Origin: DAOTXR01 sp034435375
GTDB taxonomy: Bacteria > Chloroflexota > Anaerolineae > Aggregatilineales > UBA3940
Reading direction: 5' to 3'
NCBI GenBank assembly: GCA_034435375.1
Contig: DAOTXR010000005.1
Span: forward strand, 62,001 to 126,000
DNA length: 64,000 bases
The translations under genes were made by a program, and so were the position numbers. Shown here piece after piece: positions 42,220 through 51,293 of this stretch. The notes below the pieces were generated by a model. That model was given only the letters and a program-made list of their open reading frames with translations, was not told the origin of the DNA and did not search any database. Numbering within the stretch: position 1 is the stretch's first letter; each line of letters begins with the position of its first letter.

Positions 42220-43071
42220 CTACTCGTTGAAGGCCCCTACCCCCACTACCCCCGGCCCCCCATGCACGCCGAGTGCAGGTGTCAACTCACCGACATCGCA
42301 TGGGATAGGGCCACATATCGCTCTGATCTGATCCACAACCACCTGTGCATCAGCGGCTGCGGCAGCGTGCCTGACAGCAACCTGCAACGGTCTGCCAGGG
42401 TCTACGCGCTCAAAGGTGGCTTCAACGATGCGCTGTAAAGCCCTGCGACGTGTGCGAATGCGCTCTACGGCGTCGATACATCCGGTGACGTTGTCGACCG
42501 TCAGCATGGGCTTAAGCTGGAGAGCCGTACCAAGTAGCCTGGAGGCTCCGCCGATCCGCCCGCCCCGGTGCAGGTATTCCAGCGTATCAACGGTGAAAAG
42601 GACGCTCAGCTTCTGGCGCACACGCTGGGCGGCTGCCACCATGGCCTCAAGGTCGCCACCCTCATCTCGGACCTGAGCGGCTGCCAACACCTGCCAGCCC
42701 AGCCCCATCGATACCGACTGCGAATCAAACACGCGCACAGGCACATCCACCAGTTTCGCTGCTCCACACGCTGATTCGAATGTCCCACTGAGCCGTCCGC
42801 TAATGGTGATGATTAACGCCTGGCACGCATCTGACTCCTCAACCGCACGGGCAAAATCCGCTGGTGTAGGCTGCGATGTGCGCGGATGAGCTGGGTCAGT
42901 GGGCAAGCGTGCATAAAATGCCGCGCGGCCAATATCCACCCCGTCGCGTAGCTCCTGGGTGCCCCACACGATGTACAGCGGTACCACTCCGATCCGGCGC
43001 CTCTCGATCAGGTCGGGTGAGATGTCACATGTGCTATCAGTGATGACGGCAATCCGTCGGCGATCTGTCAC
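42220..43071 (-). CDS. DegV family fatty-acid-binding protein
   Basis: A 283-residue protein starting at a GTG with GGAGGGT upstream. It has IAVITDSTCDISPDLIERR, VVPLYIVWGTQELRDGVDI and TSQPTPADFARAVEE, the Thr/Ser ligand loop ITISGRLSGTFESA, then VRVFDSQSVSMGLGWQVLAA and LFTVDTLEYLHRGGRIGGASRLLG. All are DegV hallmarks and the length is normal. DegV proteins bind long-chain fatty acids, and in Firmicutes the FakB members act with the kinase FakA. No FakA-like gene lies in the window. Confidence 0.92.
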   Translation of the reverse strand: MTDRRRIAVITDSTCDISPDLIERRRIGVVPLYIVWGTQELRDGVDIGRAAFYARLPTDPAHPRTSQPTPADFARAVEESDACQALIITISGRLSGTFESACGAAKLVDVPVRVFDSQSVSMGLGWQVLAAAQVRDEGGDLEAMVAAAQRVRQKLSVLFTVDTLEYLHRGGRIGGASRLLGTALQLKPMLTVDNVTGCIDAVERIRTRRRALQRIVEATFERVDPGRPLQVAVRHAAAAADAQVVVDQIRAICGPIPCDVGELTPALGVHGGPGVVGVGAFNE

Positions 43072-43209
43072 GCGCCGACCCTCCTCCAGGCTGCTAGGGG
43101 GAACAGAGCCATCTGCCGACGGCCTGTTTAACTACTGCTGTATTGTGACCCTGCCCTGGAGATCGCACAAATGACGATCCCCGCCCTTCACGACCCAGCG
43201 CCATGTAGG

Positions 43210-43368
43210 TTAGCCTCGTAAAAATCCTGCCAGCCAGCAACCCGCCAGTGAGCCAGAACCGAAGATCGCCCCAGCTACACCAGTTGACCCCATACACAAA
43301 CCGACCCGGCGAATGGGGCTTATTCTGTGCTCGATGCGGACGCGAAACTGTCGGTGACCTCCGGGCAT
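43210..43368 (-). CDS. Possible 52-residue small protein with a strong ribosome site
   Basis: This sits within the otherwise gene-poor stretch 43072-43575. An AGGAGGT box lies 4-5 nt before ATG 43368. The product has a basic front half (HRQFRVRIEHRISPIRRVG) and a hydrophobic, Gly-rich back half (GVAGAIFGSGSLAGCWLAGF) that could span the membrane once. It resembles no family I know. No promoter is clear. The good ribosome site is the main support; the rest of the stretch shows only a short GTTCTAGAAC palindrome near 43440. Confidence 0.35.
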   Translation of the reverse strand: MPGGHRQFRVRIEHRISPIRRVGLCMGSTGVAGAIFGSGSLAGCWLAGFLRG

Positions 43369-43575
43369 GGGGACCTCCTGAGGCGCAGAGAACCAACAAA
43401 ATGTAGATGGCACGGAGATTGTCGCCTTAGAATGTCTTGGTTCTAGAACAAGGCGGAGGATCGGCAAGCTCTCCAGCAGAGGATTCAATGCATCTTCCAG
43501 GAACCAGGAATCTGCACCGTGGCTGTCAGTACTGTCGAGGGCAAGGCACGACAACGCTTAACAATCTGGGCAGGT

Positions 43576-45723
43576 TCAGCTCCTCATACTCAACCCGATC
43601 CGCCCTCGCTCCACATCCACACTGAGCACGGTGACATCAACCACGTCTCCCACCCCGACGATCTCGTAAGGCGACTCGACCCGATAGTCGGCCATCTGCG
43701 AGATGTGCACCAGTCCGTCGTGTTTCACTCCGATGTCCACGAACGCGCCAAAGTCCACCACGTTGCGCACTGTGCCCTTCAGCTTCATGCCGGGCCGCAG
43801 GTCCTCGATCTTGAGCACATCCTCGCGCAGAATAGGCGACGGCACCTCGTCACGCGGATCGCGCCCTGGCCGCTGAAGTTCAGCCAGGATGTCGGTGAGG
43901 GTCGGCACGCCCACGCCGACCTGCCGGGCCAGCTTTTCGAGGGTGTCCCCAGCCTGGACTCGACCCAGCTTACGCGCCAAGTCCGGATCTTCGAGTGTCA
44001 GGCCCAGCACGCTCAACAGTTTCTCGACGGCGGCATAGCTCTCCGGATGAACGCCCGTGCGGTCGAGCAGATGGCTACCGTCGGGAATGCGCAAGAAGCC
44101 AGCAGCCTGTTCAAAAGTCTTGGCTCCCATACCTTTGACCTGCATCACCTCACGCCGCGTTGCAAACGGCCCGTACACATCGCGGTGAGCAACGATCCGC
44201 TCGGCCAGCTTTGGCCCCAGTCCGGCCACGTGCTGGAGTAGAGCAGGAGATGCCGTGTTCACATCTACGCCCACCGCATTGACCACCGACTCAATGACTC
44301 CCGCCAGCGCAGCAGCCAGCGCTGTCTGGTTGACATCGTGCTGATACATTCCGACCCCAATGCTTTTGGGATCGATCTTCACCAGCTCAGCCAGTGGATC
44401 CTGTGCGCGTCGGGCAATGCTGACCGCTCCCCGCAGGCTCACATCCAGGTCAGGCAGCTCAGCGCGGGCTAGTGGGCTGGCTGAGTAGACTGATGCGCCC
44501 GCCTCATTGACTATGAGGTAGCGCGTCATTGTCCCCTCAGCAATGATTTGTGCCACCAACTCCTCAGTTTCGCGGCTGGCAGTGCCATTGCCGATAGCCA
44601 CCAGAGTCACGCCATACCGCGCGATGAGATTCCGTAGCTGGCTTTTTGCCTCATCCCATTCGCCTTGAGGCTCGTGTGGGTAGACCGTCCCCACATCGAG
44701 CACTTTGCCTGTCGGATCGACCACAGCCAGCTTACAGCCAGTCCGGTAACCAGGATCGATGCCCAACACCGTCGCGCCCTTGATCGGCGGAGTCAGTAGC
44801 AGATTGCGCAGGTTGGTTGAGAAGACACGGATGGCATGCTCGTCGGCCCAGGCAGTGACTTCAGCACGCACCTCGCGCTCAATGGCCGGGCCGATGAGCC
44901 GTCGGTAGGCATCCTCAACCGCCAGATCAAGGTCGTGGGCCAGAGGCGAGCGCGGATCGGGGACATAGATTTCGCGGAGCGCAGCAGTGATTCCCTCGAC
45001 ACTCACCTCGACACCCACACGCAGCACCCCCTCAGCCTCGCCCCGGTTCAGCGCTAGCACTTGGTGGGGCTTTAGGCGTTTGAATGGGCTATGGAACTCA
45101 TAATACAGCTCATAAGTACGCCGGGAATCCTTCTCGGCGTCCACCAGCGTCGATATCAACTCGCCCCATTCCCAAGTCATACGCCGGGCGACCTGACGAC
45201 AGTGCGCATCGTCTGAGATCACTTCGGCAACGATGTCACGCGCTCCCTGCCAGGCATCATGAGGAGTAGGCACTTCTTCGGAGAGATAGGCCTGGACTGC
45301 CTCGTCACGCTGCGCTGGATCGAATACCTCCTGGCTCAGAATCCAGTGAGCTACTGGCTCCAGCCCACGCTCACGAGCGACCTGAGCACGGGTGCGACGC
45401 TTGGGCCTGTAGGGCAGGTACAGGTCTTCAACCTGCTGGAGTGTATCTGCTTCCTCGATAGCCTGCGCCAGCTCTGGCGTCAGTTTGCCCTGCTCCTCAA
45501 TTGAACGTATCACGGTTGCCTGCCGCTCACCGAGCTTGCGCAGCGCGTTGAGCTGCTCGCGGAACTGCGCCAACTGCATCTCGTCCAGGCCACCCGTGAC
45601 TTCTTTGCGATAGCGGGCAATAAAGGGGACGGTGTTCTCTGCGTCAAACAGAGCGACGGTGCGTTCTACCTGTACGCGGCGTAGGCCGAGTCGCTGGACC
45701 AGGCGTCCGATCAGGTCCTTCAA
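43576..45723 (-). CDS. tex: Tex family S1 RNA-binding transcription accessory protein
   Basis: A 715-residue protein of full Tex length, starting at a TTG with GGAG about 8 nt upstream. It has an N-terminal helical part (DAENTVPFIARYRKEVTGGLDEM), then DLYLPYRPKRRTRAQVARERGLEP. A YqgF-like domain follows (TVLGIDPGYRTGCKLAVVDPTGK), then helix-hairpin-helix segments (GLGPKLAERIVAHRDVYGPF). A C-terminal S1 domain (KGTVRNVVDFGAFVDIGVKHDGLVHIS) binds RNA. Tex proteins affect transcription and stress or toxin expression. It is transcribed with genes of the minus-strand run, 138 nt behind the methyltransferase stop. Confidence 0.95.
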   Translation of the reverse strand: MKDLIGRLVQRLGLRRVQVERTVALFDAENTVPFIARYRKEVTGGLDEMQLAQFREQLNALRKLGERQATVIRSIEEQGKLTPELAQAIEEADTLQQVEDLYLPYRPKRRTRAQVARERGLEPVAHWILSQEVFDPAQRDEAVQAYLSEEVPTPHDAWQGARDIVAEVISDDAHCRQVARRMTWEWGELISTLVDAEKDSRRTYELYYEFHSPFKRLKPHQVLALNRGEAEGVLRVGVEVSVEGITAALREIYVPDPRSPLAHDLDLAVEDAYRRLIGPAIEREVRAEVTAWADEHAIRVFSTNLRNLLLTPPIKGATVLGIDPGYRTGCKLAVVDPTGKVLDVGTVYPHEPQGEWDEAKSQLRNLIARYGVTLVAIGNGTASRETEELVAQIIAEGTMTRYLIVNEAGASVYSASPLARAELPDLDVSLRGAVSIARRAQDPLAELVKIDPKSIGVGMYQHDVNQTALAAALAGVIESVVNAVGVDVNTASPALLQHVAGLGPKLAERIVAHRDVYGPFATRREVMQVKGMGAKTFEQAAGFLRIPDGSHLLDRTGVHPESYAAVEKLLSVLGLTLEDPDLARKLGRVQAGDTLEKLARQVGVGVPTLTDILAELQRPGRDPRDEVPSPILREDVLKIEDLRPGMKLKGTVRNVVDFGAFVDIGVKHDGLVHISQMADYRVESPYEIVGVGDVVDVTVLSVDVERGRIGLSMRS

Positions 45724-45861
45724 GGGTAAGTCTCCCTAAGGATGGTACGACAATGCTTGGTTGTGGCCGACCACGGGCAGCGCCAGGCGGGCTGCTGCGG
45801 GGAGGCCATCTGCCCTGTCCCTGACCGCGCTGTGTCCCACCCTCGCGCTCCTCCTCGCCAA

Positions 45862-46602
45862 TCAACCCTCTGCATAGGTCCGGGGCTTGAGCAGGTACAT
45901 CGCCCACCCAACAAACTCCCGCATGTATTGAAAGTACTCCTCTTGATTGCGGTGCAGGTAATCGACCACTGCCTGACGTTCCGGGTGGCCGGGATTCTCA
46001 TCGATCCAGCGCAACAACCCATACCAGTTGTCAGACTCATAGCGATCCCATTCCTCACGAGTGGACCGAACTATGCGCTCGATGTCAAATCCTTCGGCGC
46101 GCGCCATGTGCAGGATATGCACTTCGGTTGGGAAGCCTTCTGAACGGGCAAACTCCGGCGGCACGTGAGACGAAAGCCAGTATGACTCGCCGATCACCAG
46201 CCGTCCGCCCTCGCGGATCGCACTCTTCATCGCACGAACTGTCTCGCGGAACCCGCCCCAAATGAAGGTGGCGCCGATACAGGTTGCAACGTCGAAAGCA
46301 TGCTGCTGAAACTGGTACTCTGCTGCGTTTGTACATACGATCTCAAAGCGGTCCCCGAAAGCAGCCAGCCTGGATCGCGCCCGCTCGCAAGCATACTCGC
46401 GCAGATCGATCCCGATCCCTCCAATGCCGTAGCGCTCGCCCCACAGAGCCAGCGCCTCGCCGAAGCCGCAGCCGAAGTCAATCACTCGCTTGCCTTTGGA
46501 GAGACCAGCCATCTCTCCCACCTTGAGAATCTTCTCTGGTGTGGAGGGGTTGACGATCTGCATAAACCGCTCAGAGATGTTTACCAGATCGAAGAAGTCC
46601 AT
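45862..46602 (-). CDS. Class I SAM-dependent methyltransferase
   Basis: A 246-residue protein with GGAGGAGCG before the ATG. Motif I is RVIDFGCGFGEALALWG (~39-55), motif II acid in GIGGIGIDLREYACERA, then FDVATCIGATFIWGGF (motif post-II) and LVIGESYWLSSHVPPEF. The C-terminus is rich in Trp, Tyr, Arg and Glu. The motif set resembles small-molecule methyltransferases (Methyltransf_25/11 type). The target is unknown. It follows RmlA by about 60 nt and may be in one transcript with it. Confidence 0.88.
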   Translation of the reverse strand: MDFFDLVNISERFMQIVNPSTPEKILKVGEMAGLSKGKRVIDFGCGFGEALALWGERYGIGGIGIDLREYACERARSRLAAFGDRFEIVCTNAAEYQFQQHAFDVATCIGATFIWGGFRETVRAMKSAIREGGRLVIGESYWLSSHVPPEFARSEGFPTEVHILHMARAEGFDIERIVRSTREEWDRYESDNWYGLLRWIDENPGHPERQAVVDYLHRNQEEYFQYMREFVGWAMYLLKPRTYAEG

Positions 46603-46660
46603 CGCTCCTCCTTGTGGCCCGCCGCGGTTATCTGGCTGCCTTACTCAAACGGGGCAATCG

Positions 46661-47728
46661 CTATGGCAACTGTACGTGGCTATGATCGCCCAGATTCAGT
46701 TTGATGGCGCGTGGCTTGTGGCTGTCCTGCACCACCAGGGCATCGCGCCCAATCAGGCTGTCCTGAATGCGGGTGGACACGTTCAGAATGCGCGAGTTCT
46801 CCAGCACGATACAGCGCTCAAGCTCGCTATTTTCGATCACGACGTCGTAGTAAATGCTGGTGAATGGGCCGACAAAGCTGTTCACGATGCGTGTATTCCT
46901 GCCAATGATGGTAGGACCGCGCACCACGCTGTTGATCACTTGTGCGCCTTCCTCAACAGTAACACGAGGATCAACCAGCGAGTCGGCGTCTACTGTCCCT
47001 TCTATGTAGGGGACCAACTCTTCCAGTACATATGCATTGGCATCTAACATGTCCGCCGCCTTACCGGTGTCGATCCACCAGCCAGTGTGAACATAGGGAA
47101 ACACACGGTAGCCGTTCGACACCAGCCACTGGATGGCATCGGTGATCTCCAACTCACCGCGCCAGGACGGCTGGATAGCATCCACTGCCGTGAAGACATG
47201 ATGGTCAAACATGTAAATCCCCACCAGCGCCAGATTCGACGGCGGCTCTTTGGGCTTCTCGACCAATCGCTTGATCTGACCGTTGCCATCCAGCTCGGCC
47301 ACGCCAAAATGCTGGGGATCGCGCACCTCTTTGAGCACGATCTGGCTGTTCCAGTTGCTCTCGGCAAACTGCCGGATCAATTTGCCGATCCCGCCCTGGA
47401 TTACGTTGTCACCCAGGAACACCACAAAGCGATCATCGCACAGAAAGTCGCGGGCAATTTTGACGGCGTGCGCCAACCCCAGGGGAGCCTCTTGCGGGAT
47501 ATACGTCACCCGAACTCCCCAGCGGGAGCCATCACCCACTGCTTCCTGGATCTCAGGGCCAGTGTCGCCGATCACAATGCCGACATCGACGATCCCCGCC
47601 TCGCGGATCATCTCAATTACACGAAACAGCACCGGCTTGTTGGCGACTGGGATCAACTGCTTGGCGCGGGTGTAGGTCAACGGGCGAAGGCGTGTGCCCT
47701 TTCCTCCTGAAAGGATCAGTCCCTTCAT
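46661..47728 (-). CDS. rfbA: Glucose-1-phosphate thymidylyltransferase, long StrD-like type
   Basis: A 355-residue nucleotidyltransferase. The N-terminal domain begins KGLILSGGKGTRLRPLTYTR, with KQLIPVANKPVLF, FVVFLGDNVIQGG and VEKPKEPPSNLALVGIYMFD. After ~240 a left-handed beta-helix domain follows (VNSxVRGPTIIGRNTRIVNSFVGPFTSI). The bifunctional-like layout matches StrD/RmlA-long enzymes that make dTDP-glucose from glucose-1-phosphate and dTTP. It would supply RmlB (34.6 kb). The ATG overlaps the stop of the creatininase-family gene (ATGA). It could alternatively accept UTP, as in related enzymes. Confidence 0.9.
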   Translation of the reverse strand: MKGLILSGGKGTRLRPLTYTRAKQLIPVANKPVLFRVIEMIREAGIVDVGIVIGDTGPEIQEAVGDGSRWGVRVTYIPQEAPLGLAHAVKIARDFLCDDRFVVFLGDNVIQGGIGKLIRQFAESNWNSQIVLKEVRDPQHFGVAELDGNGQIKRLVEKPKEPPSNLALVGIYMFDHHVFTAVDAIQPSWRGELEITDAIQWLVSNGYRVFPYVHTGWWIDTGKAADMLDANAYVLEELVPYIEGTVDADSLVDPRVTVEEGAQVINSVVRGPTIIGRNTRIVNSFVGPFTSIYYDVVIENSELERCIVLENSRILNVSTRIQDSLIGRDALVVQDSHKPRAIKLNLGDHSHVQLP

Positions 47729-48852
47729 GGCTGCTCTTCCTCCGGCGGCTGCCCGCCGCCAGGGCGATCAGGCCGCATAGGTTTGGTATCCATCAGAGAA
47801 GACAGGGGGGTCGTCTCGTCGTGGGGCGCCCCCCCCGGCGCAGAGTCGGGCTGCGGGCTGTCTGGCGGCACGTGGAGGTCATCGAACTGCCTGGCGGGAA
47901 TAATCATGGCCGGGTTGTCCTCAATGTGTGGCGTGCGCTCTGGCAATTCCTCCACTGGCGCTTCACTGACACTGGTCGCATCTTGCAGATCGGCGCGATC
48001 CGGATGGCGCACCAGGGCGGAGAGGTCTTCACCGTTCATCGCACGGCGGATCAACGCCGCGGCCCGCACACCACGCCAGCGCAGCACTGCCGCGCCGATC
48101 TCTGGATTGGCGTGGGCTGGCCCTGCGCCGAGGTATCCCGGCCAGTCAGGCATTTGGTAGAGCTGCTTCCACTCCAGGCTGCGCAACGTCTTGTACGTTG
48201 GATTGACCAAGTTGGGGTGCAGGTGAAGCATTAGCGATGTCTCAAACATAGAAGCGTGGATGCTACCCTTCAGCACCACTTCCTCGTTAGCCGTCAGCGG
48301 ACGACCCAGCAAGGTAGCCAGGCCAGGTGTCACGTCCTGCTCAGCGCCGGCCATGACGTAACCGACTGGCTCGTACATCACCAAGCCGGAATGATGCGCC
48401 CGCATGTCAGCGCACACCTCATCGAGGGCCACACTCTGGCCCGGCCCTCCATGGAAACCCAGCGGGAAGATGTAACGAAAGCCAAAACGCACCATGTGCC
48501 CGGCCACTTCGGCCACAATTTGCTTCAGGGTCTCGCGGCTGATCCACACGCTCCCCGCTTGCCCAAACAGGTCCGGACGGCGCAGGTCCACAGGGTCGGT
48601 GCCGTAGGGAATGGTGGGGAGCAGCAGGACATGCAGATCAGCATCGTGCTCCAACAGCCAAGCAGCTGCCGCCAGCGCCAACGCATCGACGGCAAAGGTG
48701 TCAGTCCCAATAGGCAAATGGTCGCCATGTTCTTCCTGCATGCCTACAGGGAGCATCACCACAGTCCGAGCGCGGTCCAGCGCGCGCAACGTCTTGAGGG
48801 TGATGTTGTCCAATCGGTGCAATCGTGCGTGCGTGATGGGCCGCGTCGTCAT
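47725..48852 (-). CDS. Creatininase-family amidohydrolase with a long acidic tail
   Basis: A 375-residue protein. ATG 48852 follows GGGGGGAGAC; the frame is open to 48891 without a ribosome site. Residues ~1-270 form the creatininase fold with the metal site GMQEEHGDHLPIGTDT (36-51), the GFHGGPGQ turn and an HASMFETSLML segment. This class also includes mycofactocin and riboflavin-type amidohydrolases. The last ~100 residues are Pro-, Glu- and Asp-rich and probably disordered, which is unusual; typical members are about 250 residues. The real substrate is unknown. It is coupled to RmlA by ATGA, which hints at a nucleotide-sugar or glycan link. Confidence 0.8.
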   Translation of the reverse strand: MTTRPITHARLHRLDNITLKTLRALDRARTVVMLPVGMQEEHGDHLPIGTDTFAVDALALAAAAWLLEHDADLHVLLLPTIPYGTDPVDLRRPDLFGQAGSVWISRETLKQIVAEVAGHMVRFGFRYIFPLGFHGGPGQSVALDEVCADMRAHHSGLVMYEPVGYVMAGAEQDVTPGLATLLGRPLTANEEVVLKGSIHASMFETSLMLHLHPNLVNPTYKTLRSLEWKQLYQMPDWPGYLGAGPAHANPEIGAAVLRWRGVRAAALIRRAMNGEDLSALVRHPDRADLQDATSVSEAPVEELPERTPHIEDNPAMIIPARQFDDLHVPPDSPQPDSAPGGAPHDETTPLSSLMDTKPMRPDRPGGGQPPEEEQP

Positions 48853-48863
48853 GTCTCCCCCCG

Positions 48864-49016
48864 TCAATGACACTCCACGCCACCGCGACACTTCAGTGCG
48901 GACAGAGGCGATGGCGTTCTCAGCGTTTCGTCCAAGAGGTCAAACTCCTCCAACGAAGCCTCAGGTTCGATCAGAAGAATTTTCGGCCAAACGCCTACAT
49001 GTCTGGCGGCTTGCAT
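48864..49016 (-). CDS. Possible 50-residue protein between the BY-kinase and creatininase genes
   Basis: In the 49054-48853 gap one frame gives ATG 49016 to a TGA at 48864. The product would contain WPKILLIEPEASLEEFDLLD and a basic, Cys-containing end. There is no clear ribosome site before the ATG, and an earlier TTG at 49058 overlaps the kinase stop. The acidic helical part looks protein-like, but the evidence is slight. It may simply be the leader of the creatininase gene. Confidence 0.2.
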   Translation of the reverse strand: MQAARHVGVWPKILLIEPEASLEEFDLLDETLRTPSPLSALKCRGGVECH

Positions 49017-49054
49017 TTGGCCGGCTGCCCTCCATCGAATGGACAGGAAAATGC

Positions 49055-49714
49055 TCAATCAGTATAGTAGCCACCCATCCGCACATCAACCTGAGCCTCA
49101 GTCATCACCACACCGACGATGTGGACGTTGACGCGCTCCAGCAGCTCCTTGGCACGCTCGGCATGATCGCGTCTGGTGTGCCCCGTGCGGATCACGAGCA
49201 GCACACCTCCCAACTTGGCCGCTAACAGCGCAGCATCCGTCACTGCGATCACCGGCGGAGCATCGAACAACACAAAATCAGCTTTTGCCGTGAGCTGCTC
49301 GATAATAGAGTCCATCTGTGCAGAGGTGAGAAAGTCCGCTGGGTTGGAAGGGAGCGGGCCGCTCGGCAGCAGCCGCAGATTGTCAACGCCCACCTCGACC
49401 AGTGGCGGCTTAGACAGTTGGTCCAGCACCATACTGGTCAGGCCCGGCTGCTGATCGACGCCCCACAGGGTATGCTGGCTAGGCCGCCGCAGGTCACAAT
49501 CGACAATGATGGTCTTGCGGCCACTCTGGGCCATTGTCACAGCCAGGTTGGCCAGCGCCGTGCTTTTGCCCTCTTCCGGCGCGGGACTGGTCACAACCAG
49601 GGTGTGGATAGGCTTGCTGAGGCTGGAGAAGAGCAGGTTAGTACGTAGCGTGCGATACGCCTCACTGGCCGGAGAGCGCGGATTCGTCAACGTGATCAGG
49701 TTTGCTTGCGTCAT
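49055..49714 (-). CDS. BY-kinase (CpsD/CapB-type tyrosine kinase)
   Basis: A 219-residue protein. It has the adaptor-contact motif SEAYRTLRTNLLFSS at its start, Walker A SPAPEEGKST (43-52), Walker A' IIVDCDLRRPSQ (69-80) and Walker B FVLFDAPPV. The C-terminus ends GGYYTD, so only a minimal tyrosine cluster is present. BY-kinases phosphorylate themselves and partners to control capsule or exopolysaccharide chain length. It is followed upstream by two Wzz-like membrane proteins on the same strand, which would supply the membrane activator part. GAGGGAATCTG precedes the ATG. Confidence 0.9.
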   Translation of the reverse strand: MTQANLITLTNPRSPASEAYRTLRTNLLFSSLSKPIHTLVVTSPAPEEGKSTALANLAVTMAQSGRKTIIVDCDLRRPSQHTLWGVDQQPGLTSMVLDQLSKPPLVEVGVDNLRLLPSGPLPSNPADFLTSAQMDSIIEQLTAKADFVLFDAPPVIAVTDAALLAAKLGGVLLVIRTGHTRRDHAERAKELLERVNVHIVGVVMTEAQVDVRMGGYYTD

Positions 49715-49755
49715 CAGATTCCCTCACCTGGTAATCAATCGACTTGAGTCCACTG

Positions 49756-50421
49756 TCATTGCTCAGCGGGCGGTATCGCGCCCAGGACCGGTATCTCCAG
49801 GAAACGATCTACATCCTCCGGCGACCTCAGAATGCCCGACTCACTGTACTCCAGCACGAACACCACGGCCAGCCCGATCAGGAAGCCCATGATGCCCCCC
49901 GCCAGGGTATTGATCAGCGTCTTGGGCCGCTCCAAGCCAATCTGCGGATCGTCCAGAATCTCCGCATCGATGCGATCCTCGCGCCGCACCTGTTGATTCT
50001 CTTCGAAGCGCCAACGCACGAACAAGTTGGCCCACTCCCTCGCCACATCGTTGGCGATGCTTGGATCAGAGTTTTCGACCTCGATCTGGATCACCAGCGT
50101 ATTGAGGTCGCTGGCAATCCGCACGTCGTTGCGCAACTCCTGCGGCACCATATCGAGCTGGAGCGTATCGATCACATCTTTAGCCCGGTAGTTGCTGTCA
50201 AGCCAGGCCTGATACGAGCCAAGCAACTGCTTGGCCGCCTGGGCCTGACCAAAATCGGTGCGAGCTGGCTGGACCTGGATCTTGACCGTCGCTTTATATA
50301 TCGGTGCGCGATCCTTGATGATCAGGCTGAACCCAAACGCAGCCACAGCCGTCAGGATGGCCAGCAACAGCATGATCCAGCCACGCCGCCACAGAATCTT
50401 CAGATAAGCCTGTAATTGCAT
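49756..50421 (-). CDS. Wzz/chain-length-determinant-like membrane protein
   Basis: A 221-residue protein. ATG 50421 has AAGGG seven nt upstream. Two helices bracket it: WIMLLLAILTAVAAFGFSLI near the N-terminus, and GGIMGFLIGLAVVFVLEYSES near the C-terminus. Between them lies a periplasmic-like alpha/beta part with YKATVKIQVQPARTD at its start, which is the Wzz signature. The tail contains EDVDRFLEIPVLGAIPP, the part that contacts a BY-kinase. It likely forms, with the next gene's product and the kinase, the machinery that sets polysaccharide chain length. Confidence 0.88.
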   Translation of the reverse strand: MQLQAYLKILWRRGWIMLLLAILTAVAAFGFSLIIKDRAPIYKATVKIQVQPARTDFGQAQAAKQLLGSYQAWLDSNYRAKDVIDTLQLDMVPQELRNDVRIASDLNTLVIQIEVENSDPSIANDVAREWANLFVRWRFEENQQVRREDRIDAEILDDPQIGLERPKTLINTLAGGIMGFLIGLAVVFVLEYSESGILRSPEDVDRFLEIPVLGAIPPAEQ

Positions 50422-50441
50422 CCAACCCTTCCTTGATCGTG

Positions 50442-51134
50442 TCACCTGTGCCGACTGCGCGGAACCTCAGCCAGCACAGTCAACCCAAGCGCTTCCACCT
50501 GCGCTCGCTCGCGCAGTGTCGGATCCAGATATTCCACCAGAAAAGCAAGCGCCACCCCTGCAGCCAGTCCCAGCCCAAACCGGATTACCGGATCCAGGCG
50601 GTCGCTGAGCGGCAATGGGACTGGCCCAATAGACGGCGTATCGAGCGCCACCACTGTCACACCGCCTGTGCTCAACTGCGGGAAGTAGTCACGGCTGCGA
50701 TCTTGGAGCACAGCGATGACCGCCTGTGCAATGGAGGCCAGCTCATCTGGGTTGCCCCAGCTCAGATAAACAATCATCACACTGCGTTCATTGTCTGCAT
50801 TGATCCGCCCCTGGAGCGCCGCCGCCGGGATGTCGATCCCCTCAGCAGACAGGGCCTGGCTGACTTCCCCGGCAAACGAACTGGTCTTGCTCCAGTCGGT
50901 CAGAGCATTGACGACATACTCTGACGACAACCAGGGATAGTATTCGCGGTCCTCGTAGCTGATGGTCTCCCCGTCCGGCGGGGCAGCGGCCGTGAAGCGG
51001 ATGCTGGTCGCAAAGCCGCCACTGGACGGCGCTTTGAGATACCCGTAGAGGGCATAAACCAGCGCAGCCAAACCCGGCAACGCAATTAGCCACCAGCGCC
51101 GCAGCACGATCTTCCACAGTGCTTGTAATTCCAT
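50442..51134 (-). CDS. Wzz-like membrane protein, second copy
   Basis: A 230-residue protein with AGGGTGAG before ATG 51134. Helices at VLRRWWLIALPGLAALVYALYGY and at FGLGLAAGVALAFLVEYLDPT flank a periplasmic domain with FATSIRFTAAAPPDG and YYPWLSSEYVVNALTDW. The C-terminal LRERAQVEALGLTVLAEVP matches the kinase-contact tail of Wzz proteins. Its sequence differs much from its neighbour at 49756, so the pair may form mixed complexes or serve different polymers. It is the first gene of a kinase cluster of three. Confidence 0.85.
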   Translation of the reverse strand: MELQALWKIVLRRWWLIALPGLAALVYALYGYLKAPSSGGFATSIRFTAAAPPDGETISYEDREYYPWLSSEYVVNALTDWSKTSSFAGEVSQALSAEGIDIPAAALQGRINADNERSVMIVYLSWGNPDELASIAQAVIAVLQDRSRDYFPQLSTGGVTVVALDTPSIGPVPLPLSDRLDPVIRFGLGLAAGVALAFLVEYLDPTLRERAQVEALGLTVLAEVPRSRHR

Positions 51135-51293
51135 GGTCTCACCCTGACCAGCCACTCTTCCGGCTCAAAAGTCGCGCACAAAATGAACCCTACCCGACCA
51201 GAAGAACCCACAGTGCAGCAGGCAATGGCCGATCTGGCCAGTGGGGCCGCTGCTCATCAGCCAATCATGCCAGAACCGCTACTCTGTGCATCC

